From NCBI GenBank assembly GCA_938008535.1, contig CALLKF010000214.1, positions 1 through 54,661 of the forward strand: a stretch of DNA of 54,661 bases, read 5' to 3'. A model generated the notes under the pieces. That model saw nothing but the letters and a program-made list of their open reading frames with translations. It searched no databases and was not told the DNA's origin. A program made the position numbers and the translations under genes. Positions 33,271 to 43,372 of the stretch are shown here, one piece after another; position 1 is the first letter of the stretch; every line of letters begins with the position of its first letter. This DNA comes from an uncultured Saprospirales bacterium. Lineage in GTDB: Bacteria; Bacteroidota; Bacteroidia; Chitinophagales; JADIYW01.

Positions 33271-34826
33271 TGAACAATTTACGATTTACGATATACGATT
33301 TACGATTTTTTTTTACCAAAAAAAAAATCCTTACTCTTTATTCTTTATTCTTTATTCTTTGTTCTTTTGGACAAATTGAAAAAGGTGATAAATTATACAA
33401 TGATTATAAGTATGCGCAAGCTGCAGAAATTTATAAAGTAGATGCTGACAAAGGCAACATCAGAGCCATTCGTAAAATTGCCGAATGCTACAGAAAAATA
33501 AATGATTACGAAAATGCAGAAAAATATTACGCATTAGTGGTCGCTGATAAAAATCCGGTTCCAAAATCATTTTTGTATTTTGGACAAATGCTGATGAACA
33601 ACGAAAAATATGATATTGCAAAAATTTGGTTAGATAAATATTACGCACTAAAAAATGCAGATTCTGTTTTTACAAAAGCATTAATTGCATCGTGCGAAAT
33701 AGGAAAATCAAATAATGATATACAACGAAAAATAACTTTTCGAAATTTAGAAAAACTTAACTCAAAAACATCTGATTTCTGTGCTGTTCCATTTGAAAAA
33801 GGTATTTTATTTACATCAACACGTGAAGGAAAAATTAACGGAACTTCTGGAATGGGTTACCAGCAGGTTTATTTTGCAAAGATAAATAAAGATTCTGTGT
33901 ATGAAGTAGAATCGATAAAAGGTGTAGTGAATACTAAAAAGATGAATAGTGGTCCAGCTTGTGTTGATACTTTACATGATATTATTTATTTCACTAAAAA
34001 CAATTTTCAATATGGCGATGCTATCACCAATAAAAAAGGTGATGTCACTTTAAAAATATTTTCCGCAGAAAGAAATCATGAAGGTTGGAATGATATAAAA
34101 CTACTCGAATTAAATGATATTGAATATTCATGTGCGTTTCCATCTATTAGCAAACAAGGAACAGTTTTATATTTTGCTTCTGATCGTGGTGGTGGATTTG
34201 GTGGAAAAGATATTTATTTTTCTGTAAAAACAAATGGCGTTTGGAGCAAACCTAAAAACTGTGGAAAGTCAATAAATACAGCTGGTGACGAACGTTATCC
34301 ATTTATTCATGCAGATGGAACTTTGTATTTTTCATCGAATGGTTACGCAGGTTTTGGTGGAATGGATATTTATAAAAGTGTTCCAAATAAAATTGGAGAA
34401 TTTGGCAAACCTGAAAATTTAGGCAAGCCATTTAATTCTTCAACAGATGATTTTGGTTTTTATTTAGATGGAAATTATAATATCGGTTATTTTTCATCTG
34501 ACAGAGTTGGCGGCAAAGGTATGGATGATATTTATGAATTTGAATACACGAATATTCCGATTGAAATTAGTTTTTACAGCAACGGAAATCCAATTGACAG
34601 CGTACAAGTTAGTTTAGAAAAAAATGGAAAAAATATATTAGTTTCACTTTCTACAAAAAAGTTTATAGAAAATTTAGATCCAAATTCAAACTACACGATT
34701 AAAGCATCAAAAGATGGTTATGTTATTAGTGAATTAAAAATAAAAACTACACAAAATAAAAAACCAATCGTTAAAAGCATCAGCTTAACTCCAATTATAA
34801 AAGAAGAAGAAAAAGAGGAAAAGTAA
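33270..34826 (+). CDS. Secreted TPR / WD40-like beta-propeller protein
   Basis: 518 residues. An N-terminal signal peptide (FFFTKKKILTLYSLFFILC, cleaved near CSFG/Q) precedes two to three TPR units (about 40-130). PD40 propeller blades follow: GILFTSTREGK, VLYFASDRGGGFGGKDIYFS, TLYFSSNGYAGFGGMDIYKS and IGYFSSDRVGGKGMDDIYEF. A C-terminal beta domain (about 420-510) ends it. It looks like a PorE-type Bacteroidota envelope protein but lacks the usual OmpA-like C-terminal domain. The start codons fall in a 7-base microsatellite and a T9/A10 tract. Confidence 0.85.
   Translation: MNNLRFTIYDLRFFFTKKKILTLYSLFFILCSFGQIEKGDKLYNDYKYAQAAEIYKVDADKGNIRAIRKIAECYRKINDYENAEKYYALVVADKNPVPKSFLYFGQMLMNNEKYDIAKIWLDKYYALKNADSVFTKALIASCEIGKSNNDIQRKITFRNLEKLNSKTSDFCAVPFEKGILFTSTREGKINGTSGMGYQQVYFAKINKDSVYEVESIKGVVNTKKMNSGPACVDTLHDIIYFTKNNFQYGDAITNKKGDVTLKIFSAERNHEGWNDIKLLELNDIEYSCAFPSISKQGTVLYFASDRGGGFGGKDIYFSVKTNGVWSKPKNCGKSINTAGDERYPFIHADGTLYFSSNGYAGFGGMDIYKSVPNKIGEFGKPENLGKPFNSSTDDFGFYLDGNYNIGYFSSDRVGGKGMDDIYEFEYTNIPIEISFYSNGNPIDSVQVSLEKNGKNILVSLSTKKFIENLDPNSNYTIKASKDGYVISELKIKTTQNKKPIVKSISLTPIIKEEEKEEK
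33277..33364 (+). repeat. 7-base microsatellites at the start of the propeller gene
   Basis: Four units of ATTTACG (33277-33304, the third reading ATATACG), then T9 (33306-33314) and A10 (33318-33327), then TTTATTC x3 plus TTTGTTC (33337-33364). All lie in the signal-peptide coding region. Seven-base units are not a multiple of three, so a copy-number change alters frame. Confidence 0.8.
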
Positions 34827-34862
34827 TTTTTCTTTCTTTATCACTAAGCATAAACAAACTAA

Positions 34863-37763
34863 TTAATTTCCAGGTGGCGGCATCATCGGCGGACCACCAG
34901 CACCATTTGGTGGTGGTGGCATCATCATAAAATCTTTTGGTTTTTCATTTGGATTTTCTGACTTCGCACTTACTTTCTTAAATGTATATGTAATCGTTCC
35001 TAAGAAATATCGTTGCAATGCAGTTGAGCGCGTATCTTCTGTATAAGTATCGGTTACGTTTCGAGAAATATTTCTGTTTTGATTCAAAATATCATTTGCA
35101 CTAATCTTCACTTCTAAACTTTCGTCTTTCAAAAACTTGTACGCTAACGATGCGTTCAACAACCAATAACTTGTGTTGTATGAGCTCGAACCACCAGCAT
35201 TTAAAGTATTACTCACCGATGTATTAAATACAAATCCTTTCCAAAATTGATAATTAAACTTCGCAGATGCTGTGTGATTAAAGTAATTATTGTTGTTTTG
35301 TGTTTGTAATGTGTTTCGTACAATCGTATAATTTGCACTGTATGAAACAGTAAAGTCTATTTTTGTACTGATATTGCTGCTTAATGAAAGTCCAGCATTT
35401 AGCGCGTAAGAATTTGCATTATTGCGTGCATCATTGATCAGCGTTGGTGTGCGTGTATAAACAAAACCACCATTTACATTCATGTTACTTTTTAATTTGC
35501 TAATAGGAAAACCATAAGTAATAAATGTGCGCGTATTCCAATATCCGTTTAAATTTGTTGGTTTAATAAATTGCGCACCAACACTTGCAGCTATATCATT
35601 AATAATCGTATCACGTGCAAAAATAGTGGTTGAATTTGCGATATAATTAATAGTATTAGTTGCATTTGCAAACAAAAATAAATTGGTTGCTTTTTTCGTA
35701 TTTGTTTTGCTATATCGTAAACCGATATTTTGTTGAAAATTTTGTTTTAAATCAGGATTTCCTGAAGTTAATATCAATGAATTACTATTATCAATTACAT
35801 TTTGCAATTGAGTAACAGTTGGTGGATTGGTTGACGTTCTGTAAGTAACACGCAAATTTTCTGTTTTAGAAAACTTGACATTTAATTCTGAATTTGGCAA
35901 TAATGATAAGAAATTTTTATTGACAGAAATTTGATTAGGTGACACTTGTTCGCTACGTAATAAAGCATCTTGACCAACTAAACCAATTGTCCAGTTTATT
36001 TTTTTATTGTTGTATCTATAGGCAATTCCAAGTTTATTGGTAATGTATTTATTGTTGAATTGATTGCTTAATGCGGTGTCTAGACTTGTATAATTTTGTG
36101 AAGTAGCATCAAAATTATTCGTATTTTTTTGTGATGTTGAATTAGTATAAGATGGTGAATAATTAATAGAAAGTTGACCAAATTTTTTTATTGGTTCTGT
36201 GTACACTATATTTCCGCCAACCGTATAACTTTTTGTTTTTAGTGTAGATTTTTGATCAATAGAATCAACCGTTATAGTAGAATCTGTTTCAAATTGATTG
36301 TAAGTAAATAAAGTACCATTCGTATTTTTAAAATTTCCGGAAGTGTTTAAATTAAATGAAATCGTTCTGCCTTTTTTTGCAAATTTATGTTGATATAAAA
36401 TATCATTTGAAAAATTAAAACCTACTTGTTTTGACGTTTGAGTATTATTGGTTGAGTTAATAATTGCGGTATTATTTTTTGAATTTGCAGCATCTAAAAT
36501 GGATGTTGAATTATAATTTTGAGATGTAAAACTTGGCGTAAACGTTAATAAATTCGATGAATCAATCGCATATTCAATTCTTAGATTTACACGATTATTG
36601 AAATTTTTACTCGTAGTGTTTTTGTTTTCGTTATACACCAAATTACTATCATTGGATGAAATATAATTACGAATAGCTGAACTTTCATTTACATTTTTTG
36701 TACCATTAAAAAAGTACGAACCAGTTAACGTAACTTTCCTTTGTTTACCAATTTTATCAGCATAATTTAAACCTAAAGCTGTGGTTGTAGCAATACCATT
36801 TTGTTGTCCAACTAAAAAATTATTTGCTGGATTATTTCTTCCAATTCCATTGGGTCCACCGCGACCACTATTACCTGAACCACCAGTATTTCCTGTGTTG
36901 GTAGCGCCAACCAAATCTTGAATATTAAAATTTTGTTGGTTAATATTATTACTCATAGCTAAAACAGAAAAACGTTTATCACCTTTAAAAGTGCTAAAAT
37001 TTGCGCCTGCATTATATCGATTATTTGGACCACCATAACCTGCAAATACTTTACCAAATTTAGAATTTCCTAATCCATTTTTTGTAACAATATTGATTGT
37101 TTTTTGTCCATTGCCATCGTCAAAGCCAGTAAATGCTGATTGATCGCTCATCTTATCAAACACTTGCACTTTATCGATAATATCAGCTGGTAAATTTTGC
37201 ATTGCAGTTCGTGGATCGTCACCAAAAAATGGTTTACCATCAACCAACACTCTTTTCACTTCTTCACCATTTACTTTTACCGTTCCATTTTCAGAAGTAA
37301 CACCTGGCATTTTCGTCAACAAATCTTCAGTTGTCGCATCTTTATTTGTTTTAAATGCACTTGCATTAAACTGCGAAGTATCACCTAATTGCTGCACACG
37401 AATTTGTTTTTCTTCAACCACCACTTCTTTCAAGAGTTTGCTATCTTCTGAAATAGAAATTGTTTTTAAGTTAATGTTTTCAATAACATCAATCGTCTTG
37501 TCAATGTTTTTATAACCAATGTAGCTAATGTTTAATTTGTAATTTCCTTTCTCAATACTTTCTATTGAAAAATTTCCATCTAAATCGGTGACTGCACCTT
37601 TTTGTAAAGTAGAATCCGTTGATTTTGTCAATAAAATATTTACACCAATTGCAGGTGAATTATCTTTACTATCTGTTATTTTTCCATAAACAGAAAATGT
37701 TTGAGAAGATGCAAGTATAGTGGTAAAAAGAAACAGGAAAGAAAATAAAGCTGATTTTAACAT
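34863..37763 (-). CDS. Outer-membrane beta-barrel receptor with carboxypeptidase-like domain
   Basis: 966 residues. The order is a signal peptide (1-21), a CarboxypepD-reg-like domain (SVYGKITDSKDNSPAIGVNI, about 23-105), a plug domain (about 125-235, GEEVKRVLVDGKPFFGDDPRT) and a long outer-membrane beta-barrel to about 930. The C-terminus is a Pro/Gly-rich tail (PPPPNGAGG / PMMPPPGN). It resembles the TonB-dependent-like OMP_b-brl_3 receptors. No SusD gene is adjacent, so a substrate cannot be given. A 17-bp palindrome lies 50 bases upstream. Confidence 0.88.
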   Translation of the reverse strand: MLKSALFSFLFLFTTILASSQTFSVYGKITDSKDNSPAIGVNILLTKSTDSTLQKGAVTDLDGNFSIESIEKGNYKLNISYIGYKNIDKTIDVIENINLKTISISEDSKLLKEVVVEEKQIRVQQLGDTSQFNASAFKTNKDATTEDLLTKMPGVTSENGTVKVNGEEVKRVLVDGKPFFGDDPRTAMQNLPADIIDKVQVFDKMSDQSAFTGFDDGNGQKTINIVTKNGLGNSKFGKVFAGYGGPNNRYNAGANFSTFKGDKRFSVLAMSNNINQQNFNIQDLVGATNTGNTGGSGNSGRGGPNGIGRNNPANNFLVGQQNGIATTTALGLNYADKIGKQRKVTLTGSYFFNGTKNVNESSAIRNYISSNDSNLVYNENKNTTSKNFNNRVNLRIEYAIDSSNLLTFTPSFTSQNYNSTSILDAANSKNNTAIINSTNNTQTSKQVGFNFSNDILYQHKFAKKGRTISFNLNTSGNFKNTNGTLFTYNQFETDSTITVDSIDQKSTLKTKSYTVGGNIVYTEPIKKFGQLSINYSPSYTNSTSQKNTNNFDATSQNYTSLDTALSNQFNNKYITNKLGIAYRYNNKKINWTIGLVGQDALLRSEQVSPNQISVNKNFLSLLPNSELNVKFSKTENLRVTYRTSTNPPTVTQLQNVIDNSNSLILTSGNPDLKQNFQQNIGLRYSKTNTKKATNLFLFANATNTINYIANSTTIFARDTIINDIAASVGAQFIKPTNLNGYWNTRTFITYGFPISKLKSNMNVNGGFVYTRTPTLINDARNNANSYALNAGLSLSSNISTKIDFTVSYSANYTIVRNTLQTQNNNNYFNHTASAKFNYQFWKGFVFNTSVSNTLNAGGSSSYNTSYWLLNASLAYKFLKDESLEVKISANDILNQNRNISRNVTDTYTEDTRSTALQRYFLGTITYTFKKVSAKSENPNEKPKDFMMMPPPPNGAGGPPMMPPPGN

Positions 37764-37813
37764 GTAACAATTTTATGTCTATTATTTTAATTAGACAACA
37801 AAAAATATGCGAG

Positions 37814-37850
37814 GTTAAGATTTAGTTAACTAAGTTAACTAAATCTTAAC
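37814..37850. promoter_or_regulatory. Perfect 17-bp palindrome upstream of the outer-membrane receptor
   Basis: GTTAAGATTTAGTTAAC (37814-37830) and its exact reverse complement (37834-37850) flank a TAA spacer. It lies 51 bases upstream of the receptor ATG and between two minus-strand genes. A perfect two-fold symmetric site of this length suits a dimeric or tetrameric regulator. It lacks a T-tract terminator signature. Confidence 0.75.
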
Positions 37851-37939
37851 TTAGTTTAAGAGAATGCTTTAATAAACCTTGATTTACATCATGAATTTGG
37901 TTGTAAAAAACTATAAAGAAATTAGCATTCAATAAAACA

Positions 37940-39082
37940 CTAACTCAAACGCATCCATTCGCGCATCCATCGTTCTGGAATTTCATTATTGATAGCAGCT
38001 AAATAATCTTTATACGTACATGGAATTAATTTATGAATGGATTTACCATTTTTATCATACATAATTTTCATCCACCAACGATCGCTTTTTTTGCTTTTTA
38101 AAAAGATAAAATCATTTTCCGCATCTTCAATCTGAACAATAAACATATTAAAATCTTTTTCGTCAACAATTGGATAATCGTTACGTCGCAAACTCACACC
38201 TTCTACAAAATACCAAACCATTTGTGCGACTTGTTTTGCAGTGACATCGCTTCTATCTAACGTTGGATTATAATCATAAAAACCGATGCTCATCAATAAA
38301 TCACTCATGCCAGCAAAACGAGCCAAACCACATGCTTCATCGCCAAACAAACCATTTGGTGAAGGTTCGAGTTGTGCTGGTGCATCAGAATAACGAATAG
38401 CATTGATATTAAATGTAACCATCGCAGCTTCGCGCAATAATGGCTCTGCTTCAAAAATATGTTCGCGAATTTTTCCAACACGCAATACATCATGTTCTTT
38501 ACTGCTTAAAAACGACAATTGTTTTTCATGTAGAAAATAAGATTGATACGCAACTAAATTGTATTTTTTTAAATTCGTACTTAAGAAAAAATCTTTCAAA
38601 TACGTTTTGTGTATATCAACATCGCTGTTTTCCCAAACAACTTTTGACGCAATATGTGCCACAGTGATTTCGTTTTCAAAAATATCATACGCTTTGAATT
38701 GCGCAGAAGCCAATGCAGCATCGCCACCAATTACAACCGTAATGATATTGTGTTTAAATAATTCGTGTAAGGTTTCAACGACAGCAACTAAAGTATCGAC
38801 ATACGTTTCGCCAGCTTTAATGTTTCCTAAATCGAGCAATTGCATTCCATTCGTAAAAGCCGAAAACTGATAGAATTGTTTGCGTACTTCATTAGCTGCA
38901 TTTTCGGTTCCTTTATTGGCAATGTAGCCACGATAATCTTCCACACCTAAAATAGCAATAGTATAATTTTCTAATGATTTTTTTTCGTGATATAAATGAA
39001 TATAATCTGAAATATATGGATTGGTAATGTAATAATCATTAATGATACGTTGATCAACTGGCTGCAAAAAATCTGAAATCAT
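37940..39082 (-). CDS. Arginase-fold (formimidoylglutamase-like) protein, catalytically degenerate
   Basis: 380 residues with the ureohydrolase outline and the C-terminal signature seen in Bacteroidota members (DRWWMKIMYDK, LIPCTYKDYLAAINNEIPERW). The metal motifs are lost: GGDA replaces GGDH, VAHIASK stands for DAHxD, and FNINAIR stands for SxDxDxxDP. It should therefore lack the binuclear manganese site and be a pseudoenzyme despite database-type names such as formimidoylglutamase. Conservation of the fold with loss of ligands suggests a non-catalytic role. It is downstream of the receptor gene. Confidence 0.8.
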   Translation of the reverse strand: MISDFLQPVDQRIINDYYITNPYISDYIHLYHEKKSLENYTIAILGVEDYRGYIANKGTENAANEVRKQFYQFSAFTNGMQLLDLGNIKAGETYVDTLVAVVETLHELFKHNIITVVIGGDAALASAQFKAYDIFENEITVAHIASKVVWENSDVDIHKTYLKDFFLSTNLKKYNLVAYQSYFLHEKQLSFLSSKEHDVLRVGKIREHIFEAEPLLREAAMVTFNINAIRYSDAPAQLEPSPNGLFGDEACGLARFAGMSDLLMSIGFYDYNPTLDRSDVTAKQVAQMVWYFVEGVSLRRNDYPIVDEKDFNMFIVQIEDAENDFIFLKSKKSDRWWMKIMYDKNGKSIHKLIPCTYKDYLAAINNEIPERWMREWMRLS

Positions 39083-39168
39083 GCTTAGTATTTTAGCAAA
39101 TTTAATGCTTTGAATTTTTTATGAAATATTAAATACTCAACGTGTGTTGATTGTTCATGTATTATGTG

Positions 39169-39609
39169 TTAAATTTCTTTGATTTTAATATCATAAGCTG
39201 CAATTAATGTATCTATATGCAAAATTCTTTCTTTATTAGTATTTAAACTTTGAATAAGATTATCTAAATAAATTAGAATATCTCTATATTCCTCATCAGT
39301 ATTTATTTTATTTCTTTTAATAACTCTCTCAATTTTATTATTAAATTTTTTAAAGACGTCTAAATCATAACCAGTTTTTTCTTTTAAGAAAGATGTAAAC
39401 TTTACATCTTGATTTTCTATAATTCCTTCAATAAAACATTTAAACCAATATTTAAGAATTGTCAATCTACCTTTTTCTACATGTTCATTTATTTTTGGAA
39501 TTAAATCTTTTCGTGCCATAATGGGTTCATATTCAAAAACAGCCAAAATAAGAATTTTATATTTCTCGCATTCCACCTTTTTATGTTCAAATGACAATCT
39601 ATTTTTCAT
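39169..39609 (-). CDS. Hypothetical protein
   Basis: 146 residues from the ATG at 39609 (MKNRLSFEHKKVECEKYK); an upstream TTG frame is less likely. Soluble, helical, with charged residues throughout (KFNNKIERVIKRNKINTDEEYRDILIYLDN). No family, catalytic motif or membrane segment is recognised. Confidence 0.55.
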   Translation of the reverse strand: MKNRLSFEHKKVECEKYKILILAVFEYEPIMARKDLIPKINEHVEKGRLTILKYWFKCFIEGIIENQDVKFTSFLKEKTGYDLDVFKKFNNKIERVIKRNKINTDEEYRDILIYLDNLIQSLNTNKERILHIDTLIAAYDIKIKEI

Positions 39610-39762
39610 TTTTATTATTATAAATCCAAAATTAATCAAAAAACTGATTCGCAATATAATATCGTAAAATCGATACTATCAAAAACAACTATCAATAATC
39701 CATATATAATATTATTTATTTTTATATGTGACTATGTGTTAAAAAAATTGTGTTTATCTAAA

Positions 39763-41298
39763 CTAAGCGCTCCAACTTTCTCTATCCAAGCTTCTAAACT
39801 GTATTGCTTCAGCAATATGTTCAGTTTTTATATTTGTTGATTTATCTAAATCTGCAATGGTTCTTGCTACTCGTATTATTCGTTCGTAAGCACGCGCAGA
39901 TAAACCTAATCGTTTCATAGCAGTATTTAGTAATTGCTGACAATTTTCATCTAACGCACAAGTATCGCGCGTTTGTTTGGTACTCATTTGTGCGTTGCAA
40001 TGTATTTCTGATTCATTAAATCTATCAGCTTGAATCGTTCGTGCAGCAACAACACGTTTTCTAATTTCATTACTTTTTTCTGAAATGCGTTTAGATGATA
40101 ATTCTAAAATATTGACTGGTGTTACTTCAACATGTAAATCAATTCTGTCTAATAATGGACCAGATATTTTAGCTAAATATTTTTGTACCACACCTGGCCC
40201 GCAAACACATTGTTTTTCAGGATGATTAAAATAACCACACGGACATGGATTCATACTAGCCACCAACATAAAATTTGCTGGATAATCGATAGAATATCGT
40301 GCTCGTGAAATATTGACTTTGCGTTCTTCCATTGGCTGGCGCATCACTTCTAAAACGGTTCGTTTAAATTCAGGTAACTCATCTAAAAATAATACACCAT
40401 TATGTGCTAATGAAATTTCACCAGGTTGCGGATGTCCACCACCACCAACTAAAGCAACATCAGAAACAGTATGATGTGGCGAACGAAATGGTCGCTGATA
40501 CAACAATGATGCTTCTTTTTTTAGCTTGCCTGCAACTGAATGTATTTTAGTAGTTTCTAATGCTTCTTGCAACGAAAGTGGTGGCAAAATTGTTGGCATT
40601 CGCTTAGCCAACATTGTTTTTCCTGCACCAGGTGGACCAATTAAAATAACATTGTGTCCGCCAGCAGCTGCAATTTCCAACGCACGTTTTATATTTTCTT
40701 GTCCTTTCACATCCGAAAAATCAAACAATTCATTTTCTGCATTTGAATAAAATTCAGAACGAGTATTTACAACGATTGGTTCAATATTAATTTTATCAGA
40801 AAGAAAATCAACAACTTCATCCAATGTTTCAACACCATATACATTTAAACCACTAACTATAGCTGCTTCTCTAGCGTTTTGTTTTGGTAAAATAAAACCA
40901 TCAAATCCTTCTTTTTTAGCTTGAATGGCAATTGGCAATGCACCTTTTATGGGTTGTAAAATTCCATCTAACGAAAGCTCACCCATAATTATATACTTAT
41001 CTAATTTTTCAGTAAACAGTTGTTCGGACGCAGCCAGAATACCAATGGCAATTGGCAAATCGTATGCAGAACCTTCTTTGCGAATATCTGCTGGTGAAAG
41101 ATTTATGATAATTTTGATGCGCGGCATTTGATACTTATTGATACGTAATGCACTTTCTACACGGCTCCAGCTTTCTTTAACTGCTGAATCTGGTAATCCA
41201 ACTAAAAAATAATCTTTGCCTGTGCAAACATTTACTTCAACAGTGATGGTGGTTGCATCTACACCAAATACGGCGCTTCCAAACGTTTTTACTAACAT
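39763..41298 (-). CDS. comM: ComM/YifB Mg-chelatase-like AAA ATPase
   Basis: 511 residues. The N-terminal ChlI-like domain begins LVKTFGSAVFGVDA. Walker A is GPPGAGKTMLAKR and Walker B lies in GVLFLDELPEFKR, with the Cys-rich insert CPCGYFNHPEKQCVCGPG and sensor segments. It acts as a helicase aiding natural transformation and branch migration. Together with comEC at 8639 it indicates competence capability. A 166-base gap precedes the divergent CocE gene. Confidence 0.92.
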   Translation of the reverse strand: MLVKTFGSAVFGVDATTITVEVNVCTGKDYFLVGLPDSAVKESWSRVESALRINKYQMPRIKIIINLSPADIRKEGSAYDLPIAIGILAASEQLFTEKLDKYIIMGELSLDGILQPIKGALPIAIQAKKEGFDGFILPKQNAREAAIVSGLNVYGVETLDEVVDFLSDKINIEPIVVNTRSEFYSNAENELFDFSDVKGQENIKRALEIAAAGGHNVILIGPPGAGKTMLAKRMPTILPPLSLQEALETTKIHSVAGKLKKEASLLYQRPFRSPHHTVSDVALVGGGGHPQPGEISLAHNGVLFLDELPEFKRTVLEVMRQPMEERKVNISRARYSIDYPANFMLVASMNPCPCGYFNHPEKQCVCGPGVVQKYLAKISGPLLDRIDLHVEVTPVNILELSSKRISEKSNEIRKRVVAARTIQADRFNESEIHCNAQMSTKQTRDTCALDENCQQLLNTAMKRLGLSARAYERIIRVARTIADLDKSTNIKTEHIAEAIQFRSLDRESWSA

Positions 41299-41464
41299 AA
41301 TTTAATTCCTTTTTCTATTGAGATACATGAAATGGTCAAATTCCATAAATTTTTGAAAATTTATTTTTTTTCATGAAACTCGTTTTATAAATCAACTGTA
41401 AAATTTTAGACTGCACTTATAAAAAAAATTGTGTCGTAAAATAAAAAATGCTTAACTTTTATTC

Positions 41465-43336
41465 ATGAATGTGAAATCAACAGAAAAGAAACCAATTAAA
41501 AAAGGAATTTTCAAACAGAAAAAAGTAAGTGCATTAGGTTTATATAATGGCTATACTACAGCAGATTTTAATGGATTTGAGTATCAATCAGAATACTTAG
41601 AAATGCGCGACGGAATTAAATTGGCGGCTGATATTTGTTTGCCTAAACGGTTAGAAAAAGACAAAAAAATTCCAACCATACTTTATTTAACCAGATATGT
41701 AAGAAGCTTTGAGACCAAGTTTCCATTTAGCTTATTAACCAAAACCTTATTTGGACAAATCACGAAAAAAGAAATTGAGTTTTTTACTTCGTATGGTTAT
41801 GCTGTAGTAATTATTGATGTGCGTGGCACAGGTGCATCGTTTGGCACTCGACACATGGAATTCAGTCCTGAAGAAGTAGAAGATGGCCGTGAAATAGTAG
41901 ATTGGATTATCGCTCAAAATTGGAGCAATCAAAAAGTTGGTTCTACAGGCATTTCATACTTAGGAACAACAGCAGAAATGCTATTGGTCAATCAACATCC
42001 GAATGTAAAAGCTTGTATTCCAAGAAGCAGTATTTTTGATTTATATAATGATATTGCATTTCCTGGTGGTGTGCGTCATGGAAAATTTATTGAAGTTTGG
42101 CGCGATACCACTTTATCTTTGGATAAAAATAATTTGAAATATATAGGTGCTGTGGCCAATATGGTCATTAAAAATCCGAATCCAATAAAAGCTGATAAAG
42201 AAGGAAAACAATACCAAACAGCACATGCTCAACATCAAAGTAATTTTGATATTTTTTCTGGTATGTATAAAATTACTTTCAGAAATGATATTCATCCAGA
42301 TTTAGGAAGAAGTATAAATGAGTTTTCTGTTCATTATTATAAAGATAAAATTGAAAAGTCTAAAACACCAATATATCGTATTGGTGGCTGGTATGATGGC
42401 GCCTTAGCAAACTCTGCTATTAAAGGATTTTTGAGCACTAAAAATTCTGTAAAATTATTGGTTGGACCTTGGGATCATGGTCCTGCTCAACATATTTCAC
42501 CGTTCATTCATTCTAATAAAAAAACATTTTCTGTTTGGACAGAGATGTTGCGTTTCTTCGATTATCATTTAAAAGATATTGATAATGGTATCATGGATGA
42601 GCCACCAATTTCTTATTATGCTATGGGAAAAGAACAATGGAGACATGTATATGATTGGATGCCAACAGATTCGAAATATAAATCATTTTTATTTTCTGCA
42701 GATAATAAAATTACTGAAAAACAAAAAGAAAAAACTGAAGGTTGTTTACATTACGCAATAGATAAAAAATTTGGAACTAGTGGTGGTGCGCGTTGGAATA
42801 GTTTGACCGTAAAGTATAGATATAACAGGAGAATTGCTTATAGCGATTGGACTAAACGCACAAAAAATTTGTTACATTTTACGTCAGAACCATTGACTAA
42901 AAATATGGAATTGACTGGACATGCAACAGCTGAGATTTACCTAAGCTCAAATGCGAAAGATGTACAGTTATTTGTCTATATTTCTTCTGTAGATAAATTT
43001 GGAAAAGTAACGCATATTACAGAAGGTCAATTTCGTGGATTGCATAGAAAAGAATCGAATAAAAAATCACCATTGCCAACCTATGCACCATACCATACCT
43101 TTAATAAAGAAGATGCGCTAGAATGGATTCCAAATAAAGTAGAGAAAATACATTTTGAATTAATTCCAACATCGCACTTAATAAAGAAAGGTGAACGTAT
43201 TCGTATTTCTATTGCTGGTGCTGATGTAGACCATTTCGATGAAATAGATGATGTAACTTGTAATCCAACATCGATGCAAATTTTCTGTACCAAAGAATTT
43301 GCATCATCAGTTCATTTACCATTGATGGTAGTTTAA
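41465..43336 (+). CDS. CocE/NonD-family (S15) hydrolase
   Basis: 623 residues. The alpha/beta hydrolase domain has nucleophile Ser164 in GISYLG, GGVRHGKF and the CocE-type PWDHGPAQHI with the catalytic His. The C-terminal beta-sandwich (about 430-620) is the X-Pro-type jelly roll. Family members cleave acyl or peptide ester bonds. No signal peptide is evident, so it is cytosolic. It starts the unit that continues with the PLP lyase 36 bases later. Confidence 0.88.
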   Translation: MNVKSTEKKPIKKGIFKQKKVSALGLYNGYTTADFNGFEYQSEYLEMRDGIKLAADICLPKRLEKDKKIPTILYLTRYVRSFETKFPFSLLTKTLFGQITKKEIEFFTSYGYAVVIIDVRGTGASFGTRHMEFSPEEVEDGREIVDWIIAQNWSNQKVGSTGISYLGTTAEMLLVNQHPNVKACIPRSSIFDLYNDIAFPGGVRHGKFIEVWRDTTLSLDKNNLKYIGAVANMVIKNPNPIKADKEGKQYQTAHAQHQSNFDIFSGMYKITFRNDIHPDLGRSINEFSVHYYKDKIEKSKTPIYRIGGWYDGALANSAIKGFLSTKNSVKLLVGPWDHGPAQHISPFIHSNKKTFSVWTEMLRFFDYHLKDIDNGIMDEPPISYYAMGKEQWRHVYDWMPTDSKYKSFLFSADNKITEKQKEKTEGCLHYAIDKKFGTSGGARWNSLTVKYRYNRRIAYSDWTKRTKNLLHFTSEPLTKNMELTGHATAEIYLSSNAKDVQLFVYISSVDKFGKVTHITEGQFRGLHRKESNKKSPLPTYAPYHTFNKEDALEWIPNKVEKIHFELIPTSHLIKKGERIRISIAGADVDHFDEIDDVTCNPTSMQIFCTKEFASSVHLPLMVV

Positions 43337-43372
43337 AAATAATTCGTAAATTCATCTGTCTAAAAAAATAAC

